Positions 8,288 to 17,507 are shown, numbered from the stretch's first letter. The stretch: DNA of 64,000 nt from Pseudomonas sp. Irchel s3f7 (GCF_900187615.1 NZ_FYDO01000029.1:1-64000), one strand, 5' to 3'. The notes: generated by a model from the letters alone, not told the origin. Made by a program: numbers and translations.

Positions 8288-9682
8288 TCAAAAATCATGG
8301 ATCTGCGGGTACTGACCGAAGATTTCGCGCATGCCCATCAGCGCATCGCGCATTTCGTCGTCGCTGCATTCGGCACCGACACACACCCGGACTGCCCGGG
8401 GCCTGGGCGTGCCACGCACCGTGAACGGGTCGGGCGAAGTGACCGCAATGTGCTTGTGGCGCAGCGCCCGCACCAGGCTGTCGACTTCCCAATGAGGGGG
8501 AATGCCGATCCAGGCATTCAATGCATAGGGATGCTGGCCAAGCAGGTACTCGTCCAGGTACTCGCTGACCATTGCTTGCCGACCGGACAGGAGTTTGCGT
8601 TGCAGGTCCACCAGGGTGTCGGCGCGCCCGTCGCGAATCCAGCGCGTGGCGATCTCCGCGACCATAGGCGTTGCCATCCAGCTATTGACCCGCAAAATAC
8701 TTTCGGTGCGCAATGCCAGCCGCTTTGGCATCACCAGATATCCGACGCGCAAACCCGTGAGCACCGACTTGGTCATGCTGGTGCAATAAAACGACAGTTC
8801 CGGCAAATAGTGGCTGATCGGTGGTGCCCGGCGCTCGTCCAGCAGAGGGCCATATACATCGTCTTCGATAATGTGCACGCCAAACCGCCGAGCGATCTCG
8901 GCAATTTCCCGTCGACGGCTGTCCGGCATCAGGCTGGTGGTCGGGTTGTTCAGGTTTGGCGTACAGACCAGAGCGGTGATGCGCTCGTTGCTGCACATGT
9001 CCTCGAAATGCTCGGGGTCGATGCCATGTCGGTCCATCTCCAGACCCTTGAGGGTAAACCCGAGCACCTGGGAATTGCCGATCACACCGTGGTCGGTCAA
9101 CCCTTCGCAAAGCACTACATCATCCGGGCCGGCAAGGGATGCCAAGGCCAGAAAAATGGCGTGGGCAGCGCCGTTGGTGATCAGAATGTCGTCGCGCTCG
9201 ACCCGCAGGCCTTGCCGCGCGATCCAGTGCATCGCCGCTTCACGGTGCGACTCGAAACCGGCAATCGGGCGAAACGCGTGAATCCAGGGCTGATCCTCTT
9301 CGGTGCTGAGTTCGCGACAGGTTTCGCGCCAGAACTGGTCATGCTCACGGGTGTGCATGATCCGCGTGATGGAAAAATCCACCAGCGCTCGTTCGGGGCT
9401 GTCGAGAATATACGTGGCAACCCGGTCGCTCATGCGCCGCGAGACAAAACTGCCGCGCCCCACCTCGCACCTCACCAGGCCCTGGCGCTCGAGTTCCTTG
9501 TAGGCATTAGTGACGGTTTGCACACTGATGCCCATGGCATCGGCGACATTACGTTGCGGCGGCAGCCGCTGATCATTGGCCAGCACGCCCTGCTCGATAT
9601 CGTCGGCAATCGACTGAACGAGGATCTTGTATTTCGACTCGCCACTACGGGCGATTTCCAGTGCTGCTTTCCACTTGTCCAT
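8288..9682 (-). CDS. enuR: MocR/GabR-type regulator (GntR HTH fused to aminotransferase fold), probable EnuR
   Basis: 464 residues. An N-terminal GntR winged HTH (about 16-82: LPPQRNVADAMGISVQTVTNAYKEL then GRGSFVSRR) is joined to a type-I aminotransferase-like domain with the DD pair in IIEDDVYG (near 274) and PLP lysine K305 in TSMTKSVLTGLRVGY. In other bacteria EnuR represses ectoine genes until PLP-bound protein senses pathway intermediates (acetyl-diaminobutyrate or diaminobutyrate). It converges on nothing else here: it lies between the catabolic genes and the divergent importer. ATG 9682 is preferred because the conserved domain begins there; ATG 9703 is possible, and neither has a strong ribosome-binding site. 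Confidence 0.88.
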   Translation of the reverse strand: MDKWKAALEIARSGESKYKILVQSIADDIEQGVLANDQRLPPQRNVADAMGISVQTVTNAYKELERQGLVRCEVGRGSFVSRRMSDRVATYILDSPERALVDFSITRIMHTREHDQFWRETCRELSTEEDQPWIHAFRPIAGFESHREAAMHWIARQGLRVERDDILITNGAAHAIFLALASLAGPDDVVLCEGLTDHGVIGNSQVLGFTLKGLEMDRHGIDPEHFEDMCSNERITALVCTPNLNNPTTSLMPDSRRREIAEIARRFGVHIIEDDVYGPLLDERRAPPISHYLPELSFYCTSMTKSVLTGLRVGYLVMPKRLALRTESILRVNSWMATPMVAEIATRWIRDGRADTLVDLQRKLLSGRQAMVSEYLDEYLLGQHPYALNAWIGIPPHWEVDSLVRALRHKHIAVTSPDPFTVRGTPRPRAVRVCVGAECSDDEMRDALMGMREIFGQYPQIHDF

Positions 9683-9742
9683 CGGCGTTCGACCCGCGTG
9701 CATGCCAGTGGCCACAGCATCCCGCGAGAATCCACGCAAAGC

Positions 9743-9776
9743 AATTGTCCTAGTGCAATGCAATCCTGCACAGTGC
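9743..9776 (+). promoter_or_regulatory. Candidate EnuR operator region of the enuR-ehuB intergenic
   Basis: It contains AATTGTCCTAGTGCA (9743-9757), shared with the eutB promoter, three GCAAT direct repeats (starting 9741, 9755, 9760) and an inverted pair GTGCA/TGCAC (9753-9757, 9767-9771). A possible ehuB -10 (TATGCT, 9782-9787) follows. MocR proteins often bind direct repeats near promoters. Function is inferred. Confidence 0.45.
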
Positions 9777-9974
9777 TTTTGTATGCTCGGTACAAGGTCG
9801 ATGCCCAGGCTGCCGAACCAGCCACCAACAACAACCAATCGATCTGTACCGGAACTGTCTCCCCACGCTTCGGCTCAACAGGTGGACCAGCCCTCGTACG
9901 CTTTGCTCTTGTCACACTGCCTCCTACCACAGAACCGTCAAAGACGGATCCACAAGAAACAGGAGATTTTATCG

Positions 9975-10829
9975 ATGAGCAATTCCATTCCCCGCACTCC
10001 CCATGTCTTGCGCCACCTGTTCGTCGCTTGCGCGATATTCGGCCTGGCCACCAGCGCCTACGCCACGACGCTGGAAACCATCACGAAGAACAGCAGCATC
10101 CGCATTGGTTATGCAAACGAAACCCCGTTCGCCTTCACTGAAACCGACGGCAGAGTCACCGGTGAATCACCGGAAATCGCCAAGGTCATCTTTGAAAAAA
10201 TGGGCATCAAGACAGTCGACGGCGTACTGACCGAATGGGGCTCGTTGATCCCCGGCCTGCGCGCCGGACGTTTCGACGTGATTGCCGCAGGCATGTACAT
10301 CACGCCCGAGCGCTGCAAGCAGGTCATCTTCACCGATCCGCAATACCAGTTGCCCGACGCACTCCTGACAGCCAAAGGCAACCCGAAAAATCTGCACAGC
10401 TATGAAGACATCGCCAAAAACCCGGATGTGAAACTGGCGATCATGGCCGGCACGGTCAACCTGAAATACGCGCGGGATTCTGGCGTGAAGGACGCGCAGA
10501 TCCTCCAGGTACCGGACACCACCGCGCAGTTGCAAGCCGTGCGCGCCGGGCGTGCCGATGCGGCCGTCGGCACCCAGCTGACCATGAAAGGCCTGGCCAG
10601 CAAAGGCGGCGACAAGGTCGAAGCGGTCACCGAGTTCAAGGATGACCCCTCGCACACAGGTTATGGCGCCCTCGCCTTCCGCCCGGAAGACAAGGACCTG
10701 CGTGATGCGGTCAACGCCGAACTGAAAAAGTGGCTGGGTTCCGAAGAACATCTCAAGACGGTTGCCCCTTTCGGCTTCGACAAATCCAACGTGACAAGCA
10801 AAACGGCTGCCGAGCTCTGCGCTCAATAG
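9975..10829 (+). CDS. ehuB: Ectoine/hydroxyectoine ABC transporter, periplasmic binding protein
   Basis: 284 residues with a Sec signal peptide (about 1-30, cleavage after AYA) and a family 3 solute-binding domain. Recognisable blocks are IRIGYANETPFAFTETDGRV and the ligand-anion segment LRAGRFDVIAAGMYITPERC. EhuB captures ectoine or 5-hydroxyectoine in the periplasm and delivers it to EhuCD. AGGAG 9 nt upstream fixes the start, and an A-rich ACAAGAAACA stretch just before it could be a weak Hfq/Crc target. It is the first gene of the ehuBCDA operon. Polar amino acid binding proteins look similar; the neighbouring catabolic genes decide the call. Confidence 0.9.
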   Translation: MSNSIPRTPHVLRHLFVACAIFGLATSAYATTLETITKNSSIRIGYANETPFAFTETDGRVTGESPEIAKVIFEKMGIKTVDGVLTEWGSLIPGLRAGRFDVIAAGMYITPERCKQVIFTDPQYQLPDALLTAKGNPKNLHSYEDIAKNPDVKLAIMAGTVNLKYARDSGVKDAQILQVPDTTAQLQAVRAGRADAAVGTQLTMKGLASKGGDKVEAVTEFKDDPSHTGYGALAFRPEDKDLRDAVNAELKKWLGSEEHLKTVAPFGFDKSNVTSKTAAELCAQ

Positions 10830-10906
10830 TCGAAACGGGCATGGCGCCCTGGCGCGATGCCTATTTCCCTGCTGACTCCGGATGTTGAACCACGCAGGTG
10901 TGAACA

Positions 10907-11566
10907 ATGGGTGAGTTACTTCCGCTTTTGATACAAGGCGCCTGGGTCACGCTCCAGGTGACCTTCTTGGGCTCGATCCTGGCGATTGTCGCGGCCATTC
11001 TGGCGGCGCTGGGGCGCATGTCGCCGTGGCGGCCGCTGAGCTGGTTCTCGGTCGCCTACATTGAAGTGTTCCGCGGCACGTCGTTGCTGGTGCAATTGTT
11101 CTGGTTGTTTTTCGTGTTGCCGCTGCCACCGTTCAATCTCGAACTGAGCCCCTACAGCGTGGCCATTGTCGGCCTTGGCTTACACATCGGTGCTTACGGC
11201 GCGGAGGTGATGCGCGGTGCGATCAGCTCCGTTGCCAAAGGTCAGTACGAAGCGGCGACTGCATTGAACTTCAGCGGCTACAAGCGCCTTCGGCGAATCA
11301 TTTTGCCCCAGGCGTTGCTGGCGGCCATTCCACCGGGCACCAACCTGCTGATCGAGTTGCTGAAAAATACGTCGCTGGTCTCGCTGATCACCCTGTCGGA
11401 CCTCAGCTTCCGGGCCCGACAACTGGACCAGGCCACTTTCCAGACCCTGGAAATCTTCAGCCTGGCTCTGGTGATGTACTTCGTTCTGGCTCAAGCGATC
11501 AACCTCGGCATGCGCAGCGTTGAGCGACGTTTGGCTCGCGGCCGGATGCGTGGAGGTCTGTCATGA
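10907..11566 (+). CDS. ehuC: Ectoine/hydroxyectoine ABC transporter permease
   Basis: 219-residue inner-membrane permease of the HisM/GlnP type with several hydrophobic helices. It carries an EAA loop at about 115-140 (EAATALNFSGYKRLRRIILP), which contacts the ATPase. It would pair with EhuD to form the channel. A 77-nt gap follows ehuB, long enough for partial transcript attenuation, and the end overlaps ehuD by 4 nt (ATGA), indicating translational coupling. Confidence 0.9.
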   Translation: MGELLPLLIQGAWVTLQVTFLGSILAIVAAILAALGRMSPWRPLSWFSVAYIEVFRGTSLLVQLFWLFFVLPLPPFNLELSPYSVAIVGLGLHIGAYGAEVMRGAISSVAKGQYEAATALNFSGYKRLRRIILPQALLAAIPPGTNLLIELLKNTSLVSLITLSDLSFRARQLDQATFQTLEIFSLALVMYFVLAQAINLGMRSVERRLARGRMRGGLS

Positions 11567-12219
11567 CCCTGTTCGACTGGACATATGCCTGGCAGATCCT
11601 GCCCGATTTGCTGCGGGCATCGCTGAACACCGTGGGCATTACCCTGCTCGGTTTCCTGATCGCCATTGTACTGGGGTTGTTTCTGGCCATCGGCCGACGC
11701 AGTCGCCTGTTCTGGTTATCGTGGCCAACCGCCGGGGTGATCGAATTCATCCGCAGCACGCCGTTGTTGATCCAGGTGTATTTCCTCTATTACGTGCTGC
11801 CCAATTACGGCGTGAGCATGACAGCCATGCAGGTGGGGGTGATCGGCATTGGTGTGCATTACGCCTGCTACATCGCCGAGGTGTATCGCGGTGGCCTCGA
11901 CGCCGTGCCGCGGGCGCAGTGGGAGGCCGTTACGGCGTTGAACATCGCGCCTTATAGCGCGTACCGCAACATCATCCTCCCCCAGGCCCTTCGGCCGATC
12001 CTGCCGCCGCTGGGCAATTACCTGGTGGCCATGCTCAAGGACACGCCGGTGCTGTCGGCCATTACCGTGGTCGAGATCATGCAGCAAGCCAAGAACATTG
12101 GTTCCGAGAACTTCCGCTACCTGGAGCCGATCACCATGGTCGGTCTGTTTTTCCTCGCCCTGAGCATCGCTTTGGCTTATCTGGTACGGCGCCTTGAACT
12201 GCGCCTGGAGCTACGCTAA
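11563..12219 (+). CDS. ehuD: Ectoine/hydroxyectoine ABC transporter permease
   Basis: 218-residue second permease of the HisM/GlnP type. The EAA loop EAVTALNIAPYSAYRNIILP is followed by the ALRPILPPLGNYLV segment. Start and stop overlap with ehuC (4 nt) and ehuA (1 nt), so all three are translated as a unit. It would form the membrane heterodimer with EhuC. Confidence 0.9.
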   Translation: MTLFDWTYAWQILPDLLRASLNTVGITLLGFLIAIVLGLFLAIGRRSRLFWLSWPTAGVIEFIRSTPLLIQVYFLYYVLPNYGVSMTAMQVGVIGIGVHYACYIAEVYRGGLDAVPRAQWEAVTALNIAPYSAYRNIILPQALRPILPPLGNYLVAMLKDTPVLSAITVVEIMQQAKNIGSENFRYLEPITMVGLFFLALSIALAYLVRRLELRLELR

Positions 12220-13094
12220 TGACTTCTCCTATCTCGACCTCCGACGACCTTTCCCGACACGGCACCCTGACATCACTGCACCCGCAAGAGGCCTGTGCCA
12301 TGCCTGAATCGAAACCGGTCAAGCCGATTGTCAGCTTCCAGGACGTCACTAAGAGCTACGGCAATTTCACGGTGCTCGACCACTTGAACCTGGATGTCAC
12401 GTCGGGAGAAAAAGTAGCGATCATCGGCCCAAGCGGCTCGGGAAAATCCACGCTGTTGCGGGTGTTGATGACGCTTGAGGGGATTGATGACGGATTGATC
12501 CGCATCGAGGACGACTTGTTGACCCATATGCCCAATCGCAACGGCGTGCTGGTGCCTGCAAACGACCGGCATATCCGTCGCGTTCGCGGCAAGATCGGCA
12601 TGGTGTTCCAGAGCTTCAACCTGTTTCCGCACATGACGGCCTTACAAAACGTCATTGAAGCGCCAGTGCAGGTGCTGGGCATGAAACCCGCCGAAGCACG
12701 CGAACGAGCAGCGGATTTGCTGGAGCTGGTGGGCCTGGGCAACAAACTGGGGCACTACCCTTCGCAGCTGTCCGGTGGACAGCAACAACGGGTGGCCATA
12801 GCCCGCGCGTTGGCCATGCGTCCCAAAGTCATGCTTTTTGACGAAGTGACCTCGGCACTCGATCCGGAGCTGTGCGGCGAAGTGCTCAACGTTATCCGCA
12901 AGCTAGGTGCCGAACATAACCTGACCATGCTGATGGTCACGCACCAGATGGGATTTGCCCGGGAGTTCGCCGATCGCGTGTGTTTCTTCTACAAGGGGCA
13001 GATTCACGAGCAGGGATCACCGGCGCAGATCTTCGAACATCCACAGCAGGAACGTACCCGCGCGTTTCTCAGTGCGGTAAAAGAAGCCAACTAG
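12219..13094 (+). CDS. ehuA: Ectoine/hydroxyectoine ABC transporter ATPase
   Basis: 291-residue ABC ATPase. Walker A GPSGSGKST lies at 70-78, signature LSGGQQQR follows, then Walker B VMLFDEVTSALD and the H-loop in MVTHQMGFA. It energises EhuBCD. The start at 12219 overlaps the ehuD stop by one base and has GGAG about 9 nt upstream; an internal ATG at 12300 would give the more usual family N terminus and cannot be excluded. The 27-residue N-terminal extension is otherwise unremarkable. Confidence 0.9.
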   Translation: MTSPISTSDDLSRHGTLTSLHPQEACAMPESKPVKPIVSFQDVTKSYGNFTVLDHLNLDVTSGEKVAIIGPSGSGKSTLLRVLMTLEGIDDGLIRIEDDLLTHMPNRNGVLVPANDRHIRRVRGKIGMVFQSFNLFPHMTALQNVIEAPVQVLGMKPAEARERAADLLELVGLGNKLGHYPSQLSGGQQQRVAIARALAMRPKVMLFDEVTSALDPELCGEVLNVIRKLGAEHNLTMLMVTHQMGFAREFADRVCFFYKGQIHEQGSPAQIFEHPQQERTRAFLSAVKEAN

Positions 13095-13102
13095 AAACGC
13101 AA

Positions 13103-13191
13103 TGTGGGAGCGAACCTGCTCGCGAAGAGGTTGTACCAGTCGACTGTGTTGCTGACTGACATACCGCTTCGCGAGCAGGCTCGCCCACAGG
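13103..13191. repeat. REPIN after ehuA
   Basis: Inverted REP halves TGTGGGAGCGAACCTGCTCG and CGAGCAGGCTCGCCCACA enclose about 50 nt. It separates the ehu operon from the convergent OmpA-like gene. Confidence 0.8.
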
Positions 13192-13217
13192 TTTACTGCG
13201 TTAAGCCTGAAAAGTGC

Positions 13218-13928
13218 TTACTGCTGAGCACCATACTGCTGACCAGGAATCGCCTTGAGGTTGACCTCGACACGGCGGTTCTGTGCACGGCCGTTGGTGT
13301 CACCGTTGCTGGCTACCGGATTATCCGGGCCGGCGCCACGGGCGCTCAGGTTGGTACCGCTGACACCTTGCGACGTCAGGTAGGTCGCTACGCTCTGGGC
13401 GCGACGCTGGGACAGGTCCATGTTGTGCTGGCGGCTGCCGGTGCTGTCGGTGTAGCCAACGATTTCGATCTGGTTCTGGTTGAACTCTTTGAGGGAGCCA
13501 GCCAGGTTGTTCAGTGGCTGATAGAAGCTTGGTGCGATGTTCGCCGAGTCGGTGGCGAACGTAATGTTGCCCGGCATGATCAGTTTGATCTGGTCGCCTT
13601 GGCGCTGCACTTCAACACCGGTGTTGGCCATGCTGGCGCGCAGTTTTTTCTCTTGCTGATCGGCGTAGTAGCCATAACCGGCAGCGGAAGCACCGACAAC
13701 TGCGGCACCGATCAACGCGCCCTTGCCACGGTTATCGTGGTTGATGGCGGCACCGGCCAGAGCACCGGCCAACGCACCGAGACCACCGTATTTGGCGGTT
13801 TTGCTCATGCCTTGGGAGCCGGTATCCGTCTGGCCCTGCGGCTGACCGTCATAAGGGTTGGGCGAAGCACAGCCGGACAGTACGGCCACGGCAGTAGCGA
13901 CAATCATCAAACGACGAGTGGTGAACAT
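13218..13928 (-). CDS. OmpA-family lipoprotein (YiaD-like)
   Basis: 236 residues. A lipoprotein signal ends in VLSGC (Cys about residue 20). A glycine-rich stretch (GGLGALAGALAGAAINHDNR) of the glycine-zipper type follows, and the C-terminal OmpA peptidoglycan-binding domain spans about 110-230, with IEIVGYTDSTG, RAQSVATYL and NRRVEVNL. It is expected to anchor the outer membrane to peptidoglycan. It is transcribed alone between a REPIN and the MBL hydrolase gene, with GGAGC ahead of the start. Confidence 0.88.
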   Translation of the reverse strand: MFTTRRLMIVATAVAVLSGCASPNPYDGQPQGQTDTGSQGMSKTAKYGGLGALAGALAGAAINHDNRGKGALIGAAVVGASAAGYGYYADQQEKKLRASMANTGVEVQRQGDQIKLIMPGNITFATDSANIAPSFYQPLNNLAGSLKEFNQNQIEIVGYTDSTGSRQHNMDLSQRRAQSVATYLTSQGVSGTNLSARGAGPDNPVASNGDTNGRAQNRRVEVNLKAIPGQQYGAQQ

Positions 13929-14040
13929 GTAAAGCTCCTACGTTTTGCATTCTGTGGCGCAACGGGCCAAGGCATCGGCCTTTGCGGGCGTTGGATCATT
14001 AATGTGGATAAAAATTCCGCCTTGCTTTCACAACGGCAAA

Positions 14041-14682
14041 TCAGGCTCGCACAAAAGGATTTTCGCGCATTTCATCGCCCAGTCGGGTATCCGGACCATG
14101 CCCGGTTACCACCGTTGCGTCTTCATCGAGTGTGTACAGCCGCTGCTTGATCGAACGCACAATGGTCGCCTGATCGCCCCCCCATAAATCCGTGCGCCCG
14201 ACACCGCGACGAAACAGCGTGTCACCGGCAATCAGCAGCTTGGCGTCTGCAAACCAGAAACTCATGGACCCCGGCGTATGACCCGGCGTGTGCAGTGCGA
14301 CACCGCAGCCGCAGTCCAACGCTTCATCATCGGCCAGCCAGCGATCCGGCGATGGCACCGGAGTGTAAGGCACACCGAACATCTGGCACTGCATTTCAAG
14401 ATTGTCCCAAAGGAACTGGTCTTCTTTGTGCAAATGCAGCGTCGCGCCGGTTTTTTCTTTCAACTGGCCGGAAGCCAGGAAATGGTCCAGGTGCGCATGG
14501 GTGTGGATGATACTGACCACTTTCAGACCCAGGGCGTCGAGCCGCGCCAGGATCAGCTCATGATTGCCACCCGGATCGACAACTATCGCCTTTTTCGTTA
14601 CCGGATCACCGATGATCGTGCAGTTGCACTGCAACGGGCCGACGGGGAAGGTTTCGCGGATCAAGGTGGGGTGCTGTGACAT
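14041..14682 (-). CDS. MBL-fold hydrolase, glyoxalase II-like (YcbL type)
   Basis: 213 residues of the metallo-beta-lactamase fold. The zinc motif HTHAHLDHF is followed by the downstream His in HTPGHTPGS, the Asp in AGDTLF, and a C-terminal His (GHGPDT). The compact length without the glyoxalase II C-terminal helical domain fits YcbL-type enzymes, which hydrolyse glutathione thioesters or related esters. The frame is open further upstream, but ATG 14682 begins the family-like N terminus (MSQHPTLIRETF) after an AGG. No operon partner. Confidence 0.88.
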   Translation of the reverse strand: MSQHPTLIRETFPVGPLQCNCTIIGDPVTKKAIVVDPGGNHELILARLDALGLKVVSIIHTHAHLDHFLASGQLKEKTGATLHLHKEDQFLWDNLEMQCQMFGVPYTPVPSPDRWLADDEALDCGCGVALHTPGHTPGSMSFWFADAKLLIAGDTLFRRGVGRTDLWGGDQATIVRSIKQRLYTLDEDATVVTGHGPDTRLGDEMRENPFVRA

Positions 14683-14768
14683 CGGAGCCTGCTCGATAAA
14701 CGGGGACGGGGGATTTTCGCACAATTGTGGATCGAAGCATTTACCCGGATGTGTAACGTGAAAACTTC

Positions 14769-17507
14769 TTAACCCAGCATCCCCAACGCCTTGGCCCGCG
14801 CCACCGCTTGTGTACGTCGCTCAACCCCGAGTTTGCTGTTGATATGGCTGGCATGCGTCTTGACCGTGTGCAGGGAAATGAACAACTGGTCGCTGATTTC
14901 CTGGTTCGAACAGCCTTGGGCGATCAATCGCAGGACGGCCAGTTCCCGTGCACTGAGTTGTTCCGCCGCCGCACAGGGCTCCAGATCGGAGCGAGCCACC
15001 GAGGCCGGCAACTTTTCGATAAGGCTCTGTGAAACGGGCGTCGACGGGTTGAGTTGAAGCTGCGCGCGCAACCAGTCCGGATGCTCGGCCAACAAGCCTT
15101 CGAACGATTGCAAAACACCGCCACCGGCAGCGTCCAGTGCTTGCACCAGTGCCTTGCGTGCTTCCGGCTCGCGCCCATTCCCCAGCAACAACGTGATTTT
15201 TTGAGTCAGCGCCATGGCACTGAGCATCTGTCGCCCTGATTGCTGACCATGCTCGATCAGCGTGTTCAAACGCCCCTCGGCCAGCATCGGCTGGCCCTGA
15301 ATGGACTCGAGCAACGCTTGTTGCAATTCAATGTGCAGCGGCAGTTGCGGGTGAAACTCCGGCGGTGCCGCGGCGTGTTCGCCGTTGTAAGTCTGCCCCA
15401 GTCGCGCCAGCCAGGCTTCGGCCAGGTCGGTACGTCCCTGCGCCAGCCAAAGCTCACATTTGACCAGCGTGATCATTGCCAGATAGTAGATCGGCGGCAC
15501 ATCCCAGATGTGCATCAAACGTTCGGCTTCGGCGAGCTCGGCAAAGGCTTTGGCGAATTCGCCACTGCTGCCGTCGAGCCTGGCAATCACGCAATGACCG
15601 ATCAATACGCTGATATCGCGGCAGGCGCGGGCTTCACTCAAGCCAGCCTGCAATCGTACCCGCGCCGCTTGGGGTTGCAGGCGCAGAGCCAGTAACAAAC
15701 CCTCGTACAAGGTCAGTCGGGCACGAACGGCATAGAGTCGTTGCGAGGACAACCCTTGCAGGCGCTGCAACCCCTGACGAACTTCTTCAAGTGACCGACA
15801 GACCTCCCCGCGTGCTTGCAGGACCCGGGCACGATCGTAATGGGCCAATGCTTCAAACAAAGGGTTGCCGACGCGTTGCGCCAACTCCAGCGAGTCGCGG
15901 TTCAGCCCTCGAGCGCGCCACAAATCCCCATCGGCTATGGCCAGGTTGGACAAGGTCGAAAGGCACATCAGACGTTGCCCGTAACGCTTGGACGGAAGGC
16001 TTTCCAGCGCTTCCCGGCAATACTGTAGCGTGAGCTCACGATTGCCCCGGCCACGCGCGATGATGCCGCTCAACGCCAGCCACTGGGCCAGCATGGATTT
16101 CTGCGCGGTGGCCGAGGGCGCCGGCAGGAAGCGACTCAAATGACTCGCCAGCTCCTCGGCAGCATCCAGCTGACAAGCCATCCCCAACGCCCAGCTGTAC
16201 AGCACGATCAAGCGTGGCGTGCTGATCAGCAGGCTGTCGGGCAAGTCCATTTTCCAGCGCAGCAACATGCCGACGTTCTGCTCGGCCAGCAGTTGCTCTT
16301 CGGAAAGGTTTTGCACCAGGTTCGCCGCGACATCCAGGTGACCGGCACGCAAGGCCTGTTCCACCGCCTCGTCGAGCAGGCCCTGGGCGTTGAACCAGCG
16401 GCACGCACGCAGGTGCAGGCTCGCCGCCGGCACCATCGACTGAGCGGCGGGCCGAGTGCGCAACAGATCGGAAAACAGATGGTGATAACGATACCAGTGC
16501 CCGTGCTCGTCGAGCGGTACCAAAAACACCTGATGGGCCAGCAGAAAGCGCAGGATCTCCGCGCTGTCATGGGCATCGCGAACGGCGTCGCACAGTTCGC
16601 TGCAAAAGCGCTCCTGGGGCGCCGTATCGTAGAGGAACGATTGCACTTCGGCGGGCAGGCAATCGATGACTTCTTCGAGCAGGTAATCGCGGATCAGCCC
16701 TTCCCCACCGTGCAGCGATTGAGGCAATGCGCCCTCGGTGCCCGCCTCTGTCGCGGCCAGCAACCAGAAACGCAATCCCGCAACCCAGCCCTCGCTGCGC
16801 TGGATCAGGCTTTCCAGCGCTTCGCCACGCAGGGACGTGCTGTGGCGAGCAAGCAGGCTCAAGGCTTCATCGCGAGTCAGACGCAAGTCTTGTTCATGTA
16901 ACTCAAGCAGTTGGCGTGACAGCCGCAGCCGCGCCAGATGCCAGTCCGGGCGCTGGCGACTGGTGACCATCACCAGTAAGCCGTCGGGAAGGTGATTGAG
17001 GAAAAATTGCAGGCAACGATCCAGAACCGGGCCTTGGGCCAGATGATAATCATCCAGCACCAGCAGCAGCGGCGAAGCCGTAGACAGGTGCTCGGCCAAC
17101 TCGTCGAGCAAGCCGTCCAGCCACTCTTCGAAGGCAAACGGCTGATGGCGCTGACGCATTTTCAGCAGTCCGAGAGACTGCCGACCAAGCTGCGGAAAAT
17201 AGTCCTGCAGACCTTCCAGCAAACGCTCGAGAAATCGACCGGGATCACTGTCCCGAGGGCTCAGCCCCAACCAGAGGCTACGCCAGTGATTCGGCAACGC
17301 CTGACAGAACTCCACCGCTAACGAACTTTTGCCAAACCCCGCCGGTGCACTGACGAGCAATAACCGTCCTTCAAGACCGGCGCTCAGTCGCTCGCACAAA
17401 CGCGGTCGCAGGACATGACCGTCGGGCAATGGCGGACGAAAGAATCGCCCGTCCAGTGTCGCGACAGCAGCAGTTGCAGAACCTTTGGGTGTAGACAAAT
17501 CAGTCAT
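14769..17507 (-). CDS. LuxR-family regulator of MalT type (ATP-dependent, LAL class)
   Basis: 912 residues with MalT-like architecture: N-terminal STAND ATPase with Walker A APAGFGKSS (54-62) and Walker B LLLVLDDYH (about 145-153), a long helical TPR-like middle, and a C-terminal LuxR HTH (about 845-905, LSARELAVLRLIAQGCSNQE). Such proteins activate transcription when bound to ATP and a small inducer. It lies downstream of the DUF1302-DUF1329 operon on the same strand but behind a strong terminator, so it has its own promoter. The acyl-CoA ligase and envelope genes next to it are the likely targets. The inducer is unknown. Confidence 0.85.
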   Translation of the reverse strand: MTDLSTPKGSATAAVATLDGRFFRPPLPDGHVLRPRLCERLSAGLEGRLLLVSAPAGFGKSSLAVEFCQALPNHWRSLWLGLSPRDSDPGRFLERLLEGLQDYFPQLGRQSLGLLKMRQRHQPFAFEEWLDGLLDELAEHLSTASPLLLVLDDYHLAQGPVLDRCLQFFLNHLPDGLLVMVTSRQRPDWHLARLRLSRQLLELHEQDLRLTRDEALSLLARHSTSLRGEALESLIQRSEGWVAGLRFWLLAATEAGTEGALPQSLHGGEGLIRDYLLEEVIDCLPAEVQSFLYDTAPQERFCSELCDAVRDAHDSAEILRFLLAHQVFLVPLDEHGHWYRYHHLFSDLLRTRPAAQSMVPAASLHLRACRWFNAQGLLDEAVEQALRAGHLDVAANLVQNLSEEQLLAEQNVGMLLRWKMDLPDSLLISTPRLIVLYSWALGMACQLDAAEELASHLSRFLPAPSATAQKSMLAQWLALSGIIARGRGNRELTLQYCREALESLPSKRYGQRLMCLSTLSNLAIADGDLWRARGLNRDSLELAQRVGNPLFEALAHYDRARVLQARGEVCRSLEEVRQGLQRLQGLSSQRLYAVRARLTLYEGLLLALRLQPQAARVRLQAGLSEARACRDISVLIGHCVIARLDGSSGEFAKAFAELAEAERLMHIWDVPPIYYLAMITLVKCELWLAQGRTDLAEAWLARLGQTYNGEHAAAPPEFHPQLPLHIELQQALLESIQGQPMLAEGRLNTLIEHGQQSGRQMLSAMALTQKITLLLGNGREPEARKALVQALDAAGGGVLQSFEGLLAEHPDWLRAQLQLNPSTPVSQSLIEKLPASVARSDLEPCAAAEQLSARELAVLRLIAQGCSNQEISDQLFISLHTVKTHASHINSKLGVERRTQAVARAKALGMLG

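Noticed and set aside
8270-10141. 623-codon plus-strand open frame spanning enuR and the ehuB start
   Set aside because: It runs antisense through a full MocR regulator and into ehuB in another frame, with no recognisable motif.
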